A stretch of 64,000 nt of DNA, taken from assembly GCA_023078685.1 (NCBI GenBank), contig JALGAS010000008.1:2356001-2420000 (forward strand), read 5' to 3'. Under the pieces are notes generated by a model, which saw only the letters and a program-made list of their open reading frames with translations, was not told where the DNA came from and searched no databases. The translations under genes were made by a program, and so were the position numbers. The stretch is from Neopestalotiopsis rosae. Taxonomy: Eukaryota; Ascomycota; Sordariomycetes; Amphisphaeriales; Sporocadaceae. Shown in pieces: positions 1 through 11,497 of this stretch (its first letter is position 1; the number at the start of each line of letters is the position of its first letter).

Positions 1-140
1 TGACTGCAACTCCGAGCAAGCACCGCTTCCTGCCGCCTCCTTCATCGGCCTACCCCTCCTCCGACCAACAGGAGGCTCCTACCTGGGCCACCAGCTTCGA
101 TGAGCATCATGAAGACTACTACGGCGATGGCGAGGTCTAA
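1..140 (+). CDS. 3' end of an unrecognised protein-coding gene (partial)
   Basis: Codons run from base 3 to a TAA at 138-140 and give a 45-residue tail ending DEHHEDYYGDGEV. The tail is rich in Ser and Pro, then acidic with His and Tyr, which suggests a disordered C-terminus. The rest of the gene lies to the left of the window, so the product cannot be named. The frame was chosen because it is open from the window edge to the stop and its codons look like those of the neighbouring genes. An intron within this piece cannot be excluded. Confidence 0.5.
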   Translation, partial: TATPSKHRFLPPPSSAYPSSDQQEAPTWATSFDEHHEDYYGDGEV

Positions 141-1225
141 GGTTGGTCTCTTTACCAATCACTGCCCTTTGTTCAGGCCCCATGAAAACTGGACGAACAA
201 ACCACCTGAGAGCCGACCGTTCTCCTCTTACCAACTTTTCGACAATTTCGCAAAAGCCCATTTCCATCAGTTATGAAAAAACCTCGAGGGTACCAACAAT
301 TTGACCACGAGCAATCTTTTTCTGCAACTATCTCACAAGTCGACACACGGACGACTTTCAGCAATGCCCTTGCATTTTCTTCGTCATTCTCAGTACATGC
401 TCTTTGTACTCTACGAATCCTTTTTTTCGGCGGGAATCAGCTATACCAAAAGGGAATCTTGCGCTTGGACTGTTTTTCTCTTTTCGTCTCGACAATGGAC
501 CTCGACGGCCAAGAGAGACTCATTCGTTAAACAAAAAAAAAACATGCAAAAAAAATATTTCGCCGTTTGAGAATCAGGATTTCAACTGCATTTCCGGCGT
601 GGTTGCGTTTGCGCTTTTTCATCTCCCTCGCGAGATCGAGTTTTTTCCTCGCAGTCTGTTGTTTTTGTGCGTCCTTCTTCCCGCACTTTGAGAGTTTTGG
701 CCGCAGTTTCCTTTTCACTTCTCGGGCTGCTGGCATAATTCCTCTCTTCACTTTTTATAGTCGTAGATAAAAGGAAGAACCAAATAAAATAAAGAGTTGT
801 ACCAAAGAAGATAACGATGTTCTCTGATCTCTGTGGCATTTTGTTTGTGTGCGGCCATCTGCGAGCGGTGAAACTGACCATCATTTATACACCGTGAGCC
901 GGTTTGATCAATTGTTTTGCTGCTGTACGGATTCTTTCAATTACGTAAATTGTTCCACAAACCTTCGTAGGCGAGACTCGTGATGTGGTTGCACAACTTC
1001 CATTGGTGTCGTGTCAGCGCTACCGAGTCTGGTTATTATTAAGCGACATCGTCCGATCACATGCGCGTATAAGTACTAGATAGACCAGTCAGTCGAAAGG
1101 ACTTGATTTGCTTTGTAGTATGACATTTCTCATTAAAATCTACCCGCTATATATGCTCAAGCGGGGCAAAACTTGATAACAATCTAATATTGCACTGATT
1201 CTGCTACACGTATGCTTACAGAATA
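141..1225. other. intergenic stretch, 3' ends of two converging genes
   Basis: The left gene (plus) and the aminotransferase gene (minus) both end toward this stretch. It holds T-rich and A-rich runs near 480-560, an AATAAA-like cluster near 783-792 and no open frame that resembles a protein family. The short overlapping frames at 273-770 have atypical composition and conflict with each other, so I treat the region as 3' untranslated and spacer DNA. Confidence 0.5.
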
Positions 1226-3292
1226 CTAACAGCCCATGGGCGTCGACAAGTCCACCACTCCCTCGGAATCCAATGTGTTCGCCGAGGAGGCTCCTGGGGC
1301 GTCGGCCAGAATCTCTTCCAAGTCCTTGACCTTCTTGATGCGCCAAAACTGCTGCACACCGGTGACGAAGCGCTGGGAGCAAAGGTCGATGTTCTCCTCC
1401 GACTCGGCGGCAAAGCAGAGCCGGAAGTAGGCCCAGCCCCTCTTCTCCCGAATCTCGGGCGTGGCGCTGAACATGAGACCGGGGCTCACCAGCACCAGGT
1501 AGGGCTTGCGGGTCAAGAAGATCATGAGCGCCGTCGACAGCGCCACGCCGTTGATGACGTTGCCGGCCGAGCCCACGGCCTTCCACAGCGGGTGCGTCTC
1601 GTAGCGCATGCGCAACCACAGGAACATGCCGCCGCGCGGCCAGTCAAAGTCGTATAGTTGCGTCTTGGTAATGACGCCCCAGTCCGCGTCGGCGTCCCGG
1701 GACGGCGTGCTCTGCTTGAGCTGGTAGGCGCCCTCCTCGAGGATCGAGCTCATCCGCTGCATGCGGCGCTCGTACATGCCGCGCAGTCCCTCCAGCCAGC
1801 GAACCCAGCCGTCGACTTGCCAGCCGGTGAAGGTGTTCTGGTTCTTGGCCGACTGGAAACGCGACGTGACCTCGGGCTGATGCCCAATAAGGATCTCGGC
1901 GAGCATGGACTGCACGAAGCCCGAAGGTCCCTGGGTGCCCGTCTCGCCAATGCGGACGAAGCGTTCACAAATTTCTGGCGACGCCGTGATGTATCCGACA
2001 CGGCATCCGGGGGCGACAGTCTTGGAGAAAGTATCAAGGCGCACAACGCGGCCATCAATATCAATGTTGAGGAAAGACGGAGCCAGCGAGTCGAGATATG
2101 GGAATCCAGACTTCTTGTCCAAAGTGTTCGCCACCTCGTGCTTGGGTGTTGGCAGACCACGTGCACTGGCTTCCTCGAGGGCAGCCGAAGGGTACTGTAA
2201 ATACCAATATGGGTCATCCTCGATGATGACCACATCGTACTTGCTGCAGACGGCATAGATTTCCTTTCGGCGCTCCAGGGACAATACACCACTGGTCGGG
2301 TTGTGGCCCATACTATCGGGTCGTGTTAGATGTGGATCCATAATACAGGAAATGGATAGATATAATCAAAACTGGCAAGGGGGCTCAAGCAAAAAACTCA
2401 CGTCACAGTGTACATCAGATGCGGCCTCTTTCCCTTGGCGGGATCCCAGTTGGCGAGGACATCTTCCAGACCTCCGGGGCCGTCGACAGCCATGCCGCCC
2501 TCGTCCATCTCGACGGGCACAATCTGCGCGCCCCGCGGCTGCGCCTGGCTGAGGACGTTGCCGTACATGAACACCTCGCTCAGGATGCCGGGGCGCTCGC
2601 TGATGTCGTCCTTGCCCTCGTTCCAGATGTTTGTAAACAGCTCCAGCGACTTGGACATGCCGTCGGTCGAGCCGACCGTGAGGACGACCTCGGGCCCGCC
2701 TCGGTACGGTACATTGGGGTGAAGGTTCTCGCGGGCGAACTGTCTGAGAAAAGACACGAGAGGGGGATAGCCGCTGGCTTGGCCGTACTGGAGGGCCGTC
2801 GCCAGATCGATCTTCTTGAGCGGATCGGACGGCGTGGCGAGCGCCGGTACGGTGATGTGCGACGCGGCGGACGGGTCGGACGACTTCTTGCGGCTCGACG
2901 AGATGGACGTTGATTCCAATCGCGACGAAATGGAGCCTACTGTGGTGGGATGGTTTGGCGTGGGCGTGAATCTCTCGGGTTTCGCCGCCTGCGCTTCAAG
3001 GGTGTCGTAGGGGAAGAAACTCCTATGCGGCAAACCTGAAAGCGTGGTAATGCCATTGTCAATATTTCCATGGTCGAAAAAGAACGCCAAGACGGGAGCG
3101 ATAATAGTAGAGACCATGCATACCTCCTGCAAGTTGTCCAATGCCGGGGATCTGGAAGTACTTATAGTATTCCTTCATTTTACTCGGGGTGCGCCTCTTG
3201 GACACCTCCGAGTAGTGATGGCTCATGTCCTTGGGCAGAGGCTTGGCTGCCTCGCGCCGGGCGAGCTGCTCGATCCATTGTGCCTCTTCCAT
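1226..3292 (-). CDS. Aro8-like PLP-dependent aminotransferase (aromatic amino acid / 2-aminoadipate type)
   Basis: A fold-type I PLP aminotransferase expected to move amino groups between aromatic amino acids or 2-aminoadipate and 2-oxoacids in the cytosol. The exons are 3292-3124, 3035-2402 and 2312-1226 (introns of 88 and 89 bp) and give 629 residues. The start is the first ATG in frame. The first splice builds the family signature QLAGGLPHRSFFPYDTLEA, and the second builds YTVTMGHNPTSG, the substrate/cofactor-site turn. IIEDDPYW carries the pyridine-nitrogen Asp, and LDTFSKTVAPGCRVGY (near residues 361-376) carries the Schiff-base Lys at about 365. A Ser-rich insert follows the N-terminal motif (about residues 85-115). 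Family membership is clear, but the substrate among Aro8, Aro9 and kynurenine-aminotransferase-like members cannot be decided from sequence. The next gene, met12, is divergent across a 1.7 kb spacer. Confidence 0.9.
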
Positions 3293-4990
3293 GATAGGCG
3301 ACGACAGCAATCAAGAAGCCAAAGCAGCTAGACTAGGCAGACAAGATATATGATGTCAAGAAAGGCAGATCAAGTCAATCTCAAGAAGAGATGGGTGTAT
3401 GTATTCAGATAAGATACAGATGGAGAAGTGAAAGAGACCCTCGAATCAATGCAGAGACAAACCTAGTGTAGGTATGTGTAGATTCTGAGGATCAGGATCA
3501 GGATGGAGCTGAAGCTTCTCTATTCGGAGGCGCCTCCCGCGTCCGGGGGGCATACGAATGTATCATATCACGACCCTTTGTGGATGTCGCCTTCCTACAA
3601 GCTGACGGCTTACAAATGGGGATTGAATGGCGCCTTATCTCCAGCGACTTTCTAGTCTCGGAATCATTAACGGTGTGCAAGCTAATCGGACTAGTCGCGA
3701 TGCAAGATAGCTCCAGGTCCGAGCCAATCAGCAAGAGGACATGTTAATGGACATATCCATCGCTAAAGAAACTCTACGAGTAATGGATATAATATGTATA
3801 CCTATTGCCTGTCATGATCTGAGTATATCTTTTACTTCAATTATTGTATGTAGAAAACGTGTGTATATACTTCGTATAGATATATTCCATCAACCACTCA
3901 CTGCCAATGTTGTTTAACCAAAGCAAGATCCCCACGCAAAGGTACCCCGTTCTAGGCGGCGGGGATTGATTTACCCCATTGCGGAGGCATTGCGAGATCC
4001 TGCATCTTTCTTCGTCAATCAAGCTGGCGTGGCTGGCCTCAAATTGTCCGAATAGGGTTGACCATTGAACAAGGAGCAATGCTCGTCACGCGAGCCACAG
4101 CCCTTTTACATGTTACACGAAAACGGGCGAGTGACACTGCAGCAGCCACGAGCAGCAAACGGCAATCACCTGAGAAGTATGTACGTAGTGCCAGTGTAAG
4201 CGCAATCACGCGATTTTCCAACTTGTGCTTATACATAGTGATTTTGGTCCATCATCAATGTTACCTGCCACAGTCCTTGTGTTTACTCATCCGACAAGTC
4301 ATGGTTTCATGGAGCTTTACCCTATATCCTAGGCCCTGACCCTTGTTGATGCTGAATTACATGAAGCACAAGATTATAGAGTTTGTTCCTGAAAGACTAT
4401 TTCGGGCCATTTGCGTCTACTTGCTTCGCGGCAACACTTGATCCTGAATTGAAATTTGACTTGAAAACTACCCAAGTAAACTGCCGAGTCTTGATTGAAT
4501 CGATGTTTACCATGGCAGACAGGGGGGCCCGGCATAACCAGCACTTCATACCGACGGCCAGGGCCTCAATGCTGACCGGAGACGCGGTTTGTGGCGGCCG
4601 ATCACGCCGGTAGCGGGGCAATTTCTCTAGAGCACCTAGTGAGTGGGATTTGTCTGGTCCAAGCTAATGACGCCTGAAAGCCCCGTTGCACAATGACGAC
4701 GGGCTGAGATTTTTCTACATAAGTCTTGCTGGGTACTGTCACGCGAGAACTAATCGTTTCAATCGCGAATCGAAGTCGGAGGATCAGTCTTGCGTCCCCA
4801 ACTTCGTCTGTCTGCCTTGATCGAGTGCTTGCCGGTTTCGGCACAAACTGAAGCAATCGGCAGTGGATTGCGCTGCCAGGAGAACTAGGAGATCACCGAC
4901 GAACAAACCCGCCGTGATAAACCAGTCTCTTCCAATCCGACTCGTTTCTTGTCAATTCGACCATTGCGAGATCTATACGACTTGGACAAG
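3293..4990. promoter_or_regulatory. divergent intergenic region between aminotransferase and met12
   Basis: This 1.7 kb spacer must hold the promoters of both flanking genes, which are transcribed away from each other. Open frames in it are short, start at non-ATG codons or look random. An AT-rich segment lies around 3770-3900. An AGATAA GATA-type core near 3408 could bind a nitrogen regulator, but single cores are common by chance. No further element is recognised. Confidence 0.45.
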
Positions 4991-7036
4991 ATGGAGAAAA
5001 TCACCGACAAGATCGCCGCTCTGCCGGCTGATGCCAACTACTTCTCGCTCGAGTTCTTCCCGCCCAAGACGGCAATGGGCTTTTCCAACCTGCGCGACCG
5101 TCTCGACCGCATGGCTCGCGCCCTCCGACCGTTGTTCGTGAATGTGACCTGGGGCGCCGGAGGATCGACCGCCAGCAAGTCCCTCGAGCTCGCCGAGATA
5201 TGCCAGCGCGAACTCAACCTCACGACCTGTCTGCACCTGACGTGCACCAACATGAGCCGGAAGCAGATCGATGGTGCTCTGGAGGATGCCAAGGCCCTGG
5301 GCATACGGAACATTCTGGCGCTTCGAGGCGACCCGCCCCGAGCGGCCGAGTATCAAGACCCGAACGAGGACCCGGAAAATGCTATCGACGAAGGGTTCGT
5401 GTGGGCGATTGATTTGGTGCGATATATCAAGAAGAACTATGGCGACTACTTTTGCATTGGTGTCGCCGCGTACCCAGAGGGTCACGCCGACGAGAGCCAC
5501 CCCATGGGCCAGAGCCTGGAGCATGATCTTCCCTACCTGGTCGAGAAGACGCAGGCTGGCGCCGACTTTATCATGACCCAGCTCTTTTTCGATACGGACG
5601 CCTATGAAAAGTTTGAGCGCACCCTTCGCGAGCACCCGAGCGGCGCCTTCAACAATGTTCCAATCCTCCCCGGTCTCATGCCGATCCAGAGCTACCAAAT
5701 GATCAAGAGAACCACCAAGCTCAGCCACGCCAAGATCCCGGATCACCTGATGGCCCGTCTGGACGCTGTCAAGAAGGATGATGAAAAGGTCAAGAGCGTT
5801 GGTGTGGACATTGTCAGTGAGATTATCGAAAAGGTCAAGCAGATCAAGAGTAGAACCCCAGGCCCACGAGGTTTCCACTTCTACACCTTGAACCTGGAAA
5901 AGGCAGTCTCCTTCATCATTGAGAGAAGCGACCTAATCCCGCCGACCACTCCAGAGGATCTCGAAGAGGAGGCAGTTGTGGACGATCTTATCTCCGTGCC
6001 GACTCTCCAGGTCAATGGTAGCTCAGCCCACGATTCGACGGCGGTTGCTTCGCTTCGACGCAGCTCACGCCGAGCCTCTTCGATCAGTTCGGACCCCCGC
6101 AATCGGGTCATTGTCAGCGACAGGCCGGTATCACACCCGGAATACGAGGCCAGTGCGGCCGACGCCAGCATACCCGCCGAGCCGATCAACACGCGCGCCA
6201 ACACTCTCGCCATCTCCGAAGGGGAGGGCGTACTGGGACGCGAGGCCACGTGGGACGATTTCCCCAACGGTCGATGGGGTGACGCCAGATCACCGGCATA
6301 CGGAGAGATTGACGGCTACGGTCCCACGCTACATGTGACCAACACGCAGGCGCTCAAGCTCTGGGGCCACCCCACGAAGCGGGAAGACATTAGCAACCTC
6401 TTCGTCAAACATCTCCAGGGCGAGCTCGAGGCGATACCGTGGAGCGAGGAGGACCTGAATGCCGAGACCAACACGATCGCCCCGCAGCTCCTGAAGCTCA
6501 ATACCAAGGGCTGGTGGACCGTGGCGTCGCAGCCCGCCATCAACGGCCTGCCGTCGACCGACCCGACGTTCGGCTGGGGCCCCGCCCAGGGCTTTGTGTT
6601 CCAAAAGGCCTTTGTCGAGTTCTTTGTGCCCACGGCCGAGTGGAAGGTCCTCTACGAGAAGCTCCAGAGCTCCGAGGTCCAGGACACGGTCTGCTTCTAC
6701 GCCGCCAACGCAAAGGGCGACTTTGTGTCGTCGGACATGACGGGCGGGCTCGACGGCGGCGGCCAGCACCAGGTGCGGCCGGCCAGCACCAACGCCGTGA
6801 CGTGGGGCGTCTTCCCCGGCAAGGAGATCGTCACGCCCACCATCATCGAGGAGGTCAGCTTCCGGGCCTGGAGCGAGGAGGCCTTTGGCATCTTTGCCGA
6901 GTGGGCCAAGGTCTACGGCAAGGAGTCCGAGAGCGCCCGGCTGCTCGAGGGCAACCTGCGCGACCTGTGGCTGGTCAACATTATCCACCACGACTATGTC
7001 GAAAAGGATGCGCTCTGGGATCTGCTGCTCAACTAG
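4991..7036 (+). CDS. met12: methylenetetrahydrofolate reductase, Met12-type isoform
   Basis: Reduces 5,10-methylenetetrahydrofolate to 5-methyltetrahydrofolate, the methyl donor for methionine synthesis. The gene is a single exon of 681 residues. The ATG at 4991 is used because the open frame extending to 4949 offers only a TTG. The N-terminal FAD-binding barrel (about 1-300) begins YFSLEFFPPKTAMGF and includes VTWGAGGSTASKS, HLTCTNMSRKQID and NILALRGDPPR. A Ser/Arg-rich linker (about 335-420) joins it to the C-terminal regulatory domain with ATWDDFPNGRWGDARSPAYG and WGVFPGKEIVTPTIIEE, as in eukaryotic enzymes inhibited by S-adenosylmethionine. These domain-joining motifs match the yeast Met12 isoform better than Met13. 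The 3' third uses markedly more G/C-ending codons than the linker. It converges on vps54, with 361 bp between the stops and an AATAAA-like signal near 7104. Confidence 0.95.
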   Translation: MEKITDKIAALPADANYFSLEFFPPKTAMGFSNLRDRLDRMARALRPLFVNVTWGAGGSTASKSLELAEICQRELNLTTCLHLTCTNMSRKQIDGALEDAKALGIRNILALRGDPPRAAEYQDPNEDPENAIDEGFVWAIDLVRYIKKNYGDYFCIGVAAYPEGHADESHPMGQSLEHDLPYLVEKTQAGADFIMTQLFFDTDAYEKFERTLREHPSGAFNNVPILPGLMPIQSYQMIKRTTKLSHAKIPDHLMARLDAVKKDDEKVKSVGVDIVSEIIEKVKQIKSRTPGPRGFHFYTLNLEKAVSFIIERSDLIPPTTPEDLEEEAVVDDLISVPTLQVNGSSAHDSTAVASLRRSSRRASSISSDPRNRVIVSDRPVSHPEYEASAADASIPAEPINTRANTLAISEGEGVLGREATWDDFPNGRWGDARSPAYGEIDGYGPTLHVTNTQALKLWGHPTKREDISNLFVKHLQGELEAIPWSEEDLNAETNTIAPQLLKLNTKGWWTVASQPAINGLPSTDPTFGWGPAQGFVFQKAFVEFFVPTAEWKVLYEKLQSSEVQDTVCFYAANAKGDFVSSDMTGGLDGGGQHQVRPASTNAVTWGVFPGKEIVTPTIIEEVSFRAWSEEAFGIFAEWAKVYGKESESARLLEGNLRDLWLVNIIHHDYVEKDALWDLLLN

Positions 7037-7397
7037 GTTTTAGATAGTGTCTCACACTTTTTGTTGCTTGTTCTTCCCTGCCCCTAACTTGGAAAGCAAA
7101 CATAATAAAAAACACCATCGTACATTGAAGACGCTTTTTCCCAGTTGCCAAACAAGAAACGCTTCAAGGTTTTATTGAGAATCAGCGCACCAAAACCGCT
7201 GACGCTAATGTTGTTTGACGGTGCGTAATTGACAGGAATCTAATTTACTATGTCACAAGATATGGACTTGAACAAGCCCGTACGTATATGTGGGGGCACA
7301 ATGATCAGCCATGTTGGAGGCAATTGTCGACCCTTTCTAGAACGCCAAGCCTGTGCCCATAAGAAACATAATGCATTTTCTCTCCCCGTTATCCTCT

Positions 7398-10300
7398 TCA
7401 GTTGGAGTCGCTGTCCTTCTTTTCAGCCTCTTGGCCATTTGCTGCGTCATCATTCGTCGTTCCATCCGTTCCCTTTGCCTCTGAGCTGTCCTTCTCCGGC
7501 ACGGCTGGAGGCGGCGAGTCTACTTTCTTGGAGTTGACAATATTGAGGAGATATTCCCCAGTGTCACCGAACCCTTCGATCTTGGAGAGGCGAGTGATGA
7601 GGTAGTTTATGTCGGATGCCATGCTAGAGCGAACCAAAATTAGTTTATCCGTCTTTGAACACATTCGACTTGAGATAGCTTACCGCTTAACACCGTTCTC
7701 CTCCTTGACCTCTAGCCCCTGCAGCGCCTTGCCCAATTGTGCTTTGTAACTGTTGAACACAGGTGCCATGATTAGGCGCACCGTGTCCTCGGGCAAGTGC
7801 TTGGTAAGGACGCGATGCAGTGTAACGGTCTCCTTGGCCAAGGTCTCCACGTAAGCATTGACGCCAATCTGGCCATCATCTGGAAGGCCCTTATTCCAAT
7901 CCACTGCCTTCATTGTCTTGGTATGAGCTGCCGCACGGCCGCTCATGATCTCGACGAGTTTATCATAGAGGCTGTTTTGATGTTCTTGGTATAGTCGCTT
8001 CACCTTGTCGAACTCGCCCATCAGTGAAGAAACGGACGCATTGTTGACGTTTGGTCCTGAGCCGGCATGCCGCCGCACGAATTCTCGGACGTGCGGGATC
8101 AAGGTTGATACAAATGCGAAAGCCTGCGAAGCCAAGGCTAGATGCTTGGTGGTGATGTTCTTCAGGCCTGCAGAACGAGTGGCACCAGCTCCAAGAATCA
8201 GTTGAGTACAACGGCTATTAAACAGTTGTAGGTAGGCGATCAGAGAAGCTGAAATGTCCGGGGCCATGGAGGGAATGCCCGCCGTGAGGTGCAAGAAATG
8301 CGACATGCCCTCGAGACAAAGGATGGCTGAATTCGGTAATATGAACGATTCTCCTTCGATGATTGCGCTCCGAGTCTTCTCCTTTGGTGCTCCGCCATTT
8401 GACTCGGACCGCGGCCGTCCGTTTGTCGCAGCAGCGGGTTCTGTAAATGGACTCCAGATATCTTTGCCCACGGACCAGGCCTCGGCATCTTTGGTGCTAG
8501 ATTCAAGGATACGTTCGAGCAACACGGTATCTTTTTCTGCAAAGTCTTTCGCGCTCCACTGATCGATGTCCATTCCCTGCGCAAGACTCTGCTTTTCTGA
8601 ATCGCCGTGATACTGGATGAAATCCTTGATTTGTGTGTTGACCACTGTTTTGAGCGAGGTACCACTGCGGCCAGATATGGATTCGCATTCGTTGGCAAAA
8701 TACAAATTCAAGGTGAAGTATCGTAGGAACCACACAAGTGGCAGGTGTGTGCTTTGTTCAGCTCTAACCCGTAGAACCTTGACAATCTTTTCTTGCGCAA
8801 TGTCTACAGCTTGACCCAGGAGATTTGCCATATCCATGGTCAAGTGGATGTCTTCCTGCAGCTCACGATTTGCACTATTGAGCGGCGGCGATTTCAAGGG
8901 AGGTGGTGAGCGTAGGCCTGATGCAAAATCGGACTCCGGTGTCTGTCCCATGGAACTAGCGACATCAAAGAGGACCTTGACCTGCGTAGTCAGCCTCCGT
9001 AGTGTCTCGGTTACGCTTATATAAATCTTCTGGTAGAGATCCTCGGCATCCTGGTAGTCCAAGGCTCTCAGATTACGTGCCAGGATGGACGACTTTTCTT
9101 GCTGTGAGAGTCTGCTGACGCTTGCTGTAGATGTTGAATTAATGGTCATGTTGTCATCGTCGTTTGAGCTTGGTAGTGGTCGCCGAATAAGGCTTCGAAC
9201 TTCACGTAGGACAACCTCGCGATACGAGGCTATGGCCGTGGTGACGTGCTTAGACTGATGCAAGCCAGATAGTATAGGCATCAAATCTGCACGCAATTTA
9301 TCAATCGAGCTCAAGTAAGCTGGGGGTTTCGATGTGTCCCTCTTATGGCCACCTCGAGACCGATTTGCCGAAGAGCTCCATCGAAGCAGAACCTCCTGAC
9401 TCGAGACAGTATCAATGTGGTGTCTCAAGTCTCCAAGGAGGATATCGATGAACTTGGACTCAAACGCCTTTCCAATACGGTATCGGAGAGTCGACATGTC
9501 GCCTGTTACTCCTTGGAGTGCAGTCGCTTCCCTCAAATCCATCAAAGGTAACCCGAGATCTGGTTTGGAACCAGCAATAATCGGCCTGCTTCGTCCAGCC
9601 ATCAGGTTCTCCAAGCCTTCGATGCTCTCGAGCGCCTTTTCCACCTCTCCTGCATCGACTTGAGACTCGCATACCGCGACTGCCTCTATGATTTCACGGA
9701 GCTGTTGTACAGCGTTATTCAATTGTTGTAGGTTTTCCCTCCGCCGGCGTTTTTGCACGATTTCCAGACCACTCGTAGCAATTTCGTGGTCCAAAGCTTC
9801 TAATTCTTTCCGCAATGTCTTGATTCTATCCACAGAGTCTGCAGCTTCTGAATGGAGCTCTCTCAACGAACCGAGCGCTGTGAAAAATGTGGTCGAGGCA
9901 GTTGATATAGAGTTGATCAGGTGCATTTCAATGGTATCCATGTACCATGACAACTTTTCCTGCAAAATCGCATTGGTAGCGAGAGCCTTCCGAGGAGCTG
10001 TAGCATTGCCATTCGAAACCGCCTTATCATCTGTGGACCCTGTTGCTTGTCGAACCACCTCAGATCGCTCGCTCACAACATCAAACGTTCGAGGATTCTC
10101 TAGGTGGAAGTCCTCTTCAAAGTACACATTCGGAATAGTATTGAGCGGCGGCGGACCCTGCTGGACTGCTCTTCTTCCGAATCCCGAACTAGATCGACGG
10201 CGCATCTGGGGCGACTCCATTGGTGACATAGCGGTCAGAGATGCATTTGATGGTTTGCGAGAGCTTGTTGGCCGCCCTCGACTGGTGCCAGGCGCGAGAT

Positions 10301-10799
10301 GACCATCGTCTGCGACATTTGCCAGGTCCGACTTTCGCCGGAACACCAAATCTGCTCCATCCTCTTCACTTTCCTTTACTCGGCGCAATTGTTCGTACAG
10401 AGCTCCCACTTGTGACAAGTATGGTTTAAACTCAGAAGCGTCAACAGGCGGTATGTTGGTAAGAGTTACTGGGGGGATGTCTCTTGCCGTCGGGGGTTTA
10501 TGCGCACTGGAAGCTGGAGCAGTCGTATGTGGTAATAAGCCGGTTCGGACGATAGGGGGTTGTAGGAGCGTAGATATGGCATTCTGGCCGCTCTCAGTGA
10601 CTGGCTGGCCCCAATTACTCGCAGTATCAAGATGACCTCCTATTGAATGTATCGAGCTTGCGTTCGAACCTCGTCTCCCTGCCGTAAACGATGAGACGGA
10701 GCCCTGTCGGTGAAAGGGAAACTCGCCGCGACCCTTAGGCGATGATAGCGGTGACGACAAGCTGTCCATGGACAAGCGGGCCTCGCGATTGGAAAACAT
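7398..10799 (-). CDS. vps54: Vps54, GARP tethering complex subunit
   Basis: A subunit of the Golgi-associated retrograde protein (GARP) complex, which tethers endosome-derived vesicles at the trans-Golgi network together with Vps51-53. Two exons, 10799-7684 and 7623-7398, flank a 60-bp intron and give 1113 residues. The splice joins GVK to RMASDINYLITRLSK. The start is an ATG followed by a Ser-rich, probably disordered tail (about 1-90). The conserved Vps54 entry segment lies near residues 105-140 (DIPPVTLTNIPPVDASEFKP), coiled-coil-forming sequence follows at about 290-400, and the conserved Vps54 C-terminal region (cargo/Golgi membrane end) spans about 800-1050. The last exon adds an acidic Ser/Lys tail. 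It diverges from mcm5 across about 700 bp. Confidence 0.9.
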
Positions 10800-11497
10800 G
10801 GCGGCAAAGTCGGAAAGGAGGCCAAGAGTGTACGCGGCTCCAAAATATTATGTAGGCCGAATGGCTGGTCGACAATAGCCTTTAGAGACTACCGGGAGAT
10901 CATAGCTGTTTCGGAGTGCGACTGAGCGACCTAAAGCAGTCGCCGCAAAGAGCGATCGACGCTGAATGAGGGGCGGAAGGGCGATTCGAAGAGCTTGTTC
11001 TTGTCGCAATGTTATAAGAGGATACAGCGGCGGCGACGATGTGTGTAACTGTGGTCTGAGAATAGACGCAGCTACACTACAAGCCACCTTGTAAGCTTCC
11101 GGAGTGCTCCAGCTCAACTGTACGAATGCATCTCCCAGGGACCCTCCCTCCCCTGCCGGGCTGCTTCTGGCTCGGCGTTAGTGCTGGCCAGTTTGGAGAG
11201 TCGGTACGTGGATACCTGCCACGAACACCAGCGATCCATTTTGGGACTAGCCCTATGCGACCACTTTAAGCACTTTACGCGTATCGCGTTCGGCGCTAGA
11301 GACGCGGTTTTCGAGCGAGATTGACTTTCAACCCAGACAAGCGCTTTCCCATCCACTACTTCTGTTTGCCCCTCCTACGCCAAACTACCACATAACTTGT
11401 CGTCTCAATCCTTTCGCAACAAACATACAGATTCAGTTTGTCACTGAACTGACGCGGGAAACTGGATTGAGTCGTTTTTCAAGTTCCTGCAAACAAA
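10800..11497 (+). promoter_or_regulatory. mcm5/vps54 divergent promoter with ACGCG (MBF-like) elements
   Basis: The 698-bp spacer between two divergent starts has a perfect ACGCGT at 11277-11282, a second ACGCG core at 11302-11306 and a third at 11452-11456. The third sits inside GCGGGAAA at 11454-11461, the reverse of an E2F/MBF-like TTTCCCGC. ACGCGT is the MluI cell-cycle box bound by MBF in yeasts, and MCM genes are known targets, so G1/S control of mcm5 is a reasonable inference. Binding itself is not shown. Two short minus-strand frames here do not resemble proteins. Confidence 0.5.

Noticed and set aside
4973..5878. 301-codon minus-strand frame over met12
   Set aside because: Antisense shadow; the plus strand encodes the MTHFR barrel with all family motifs.
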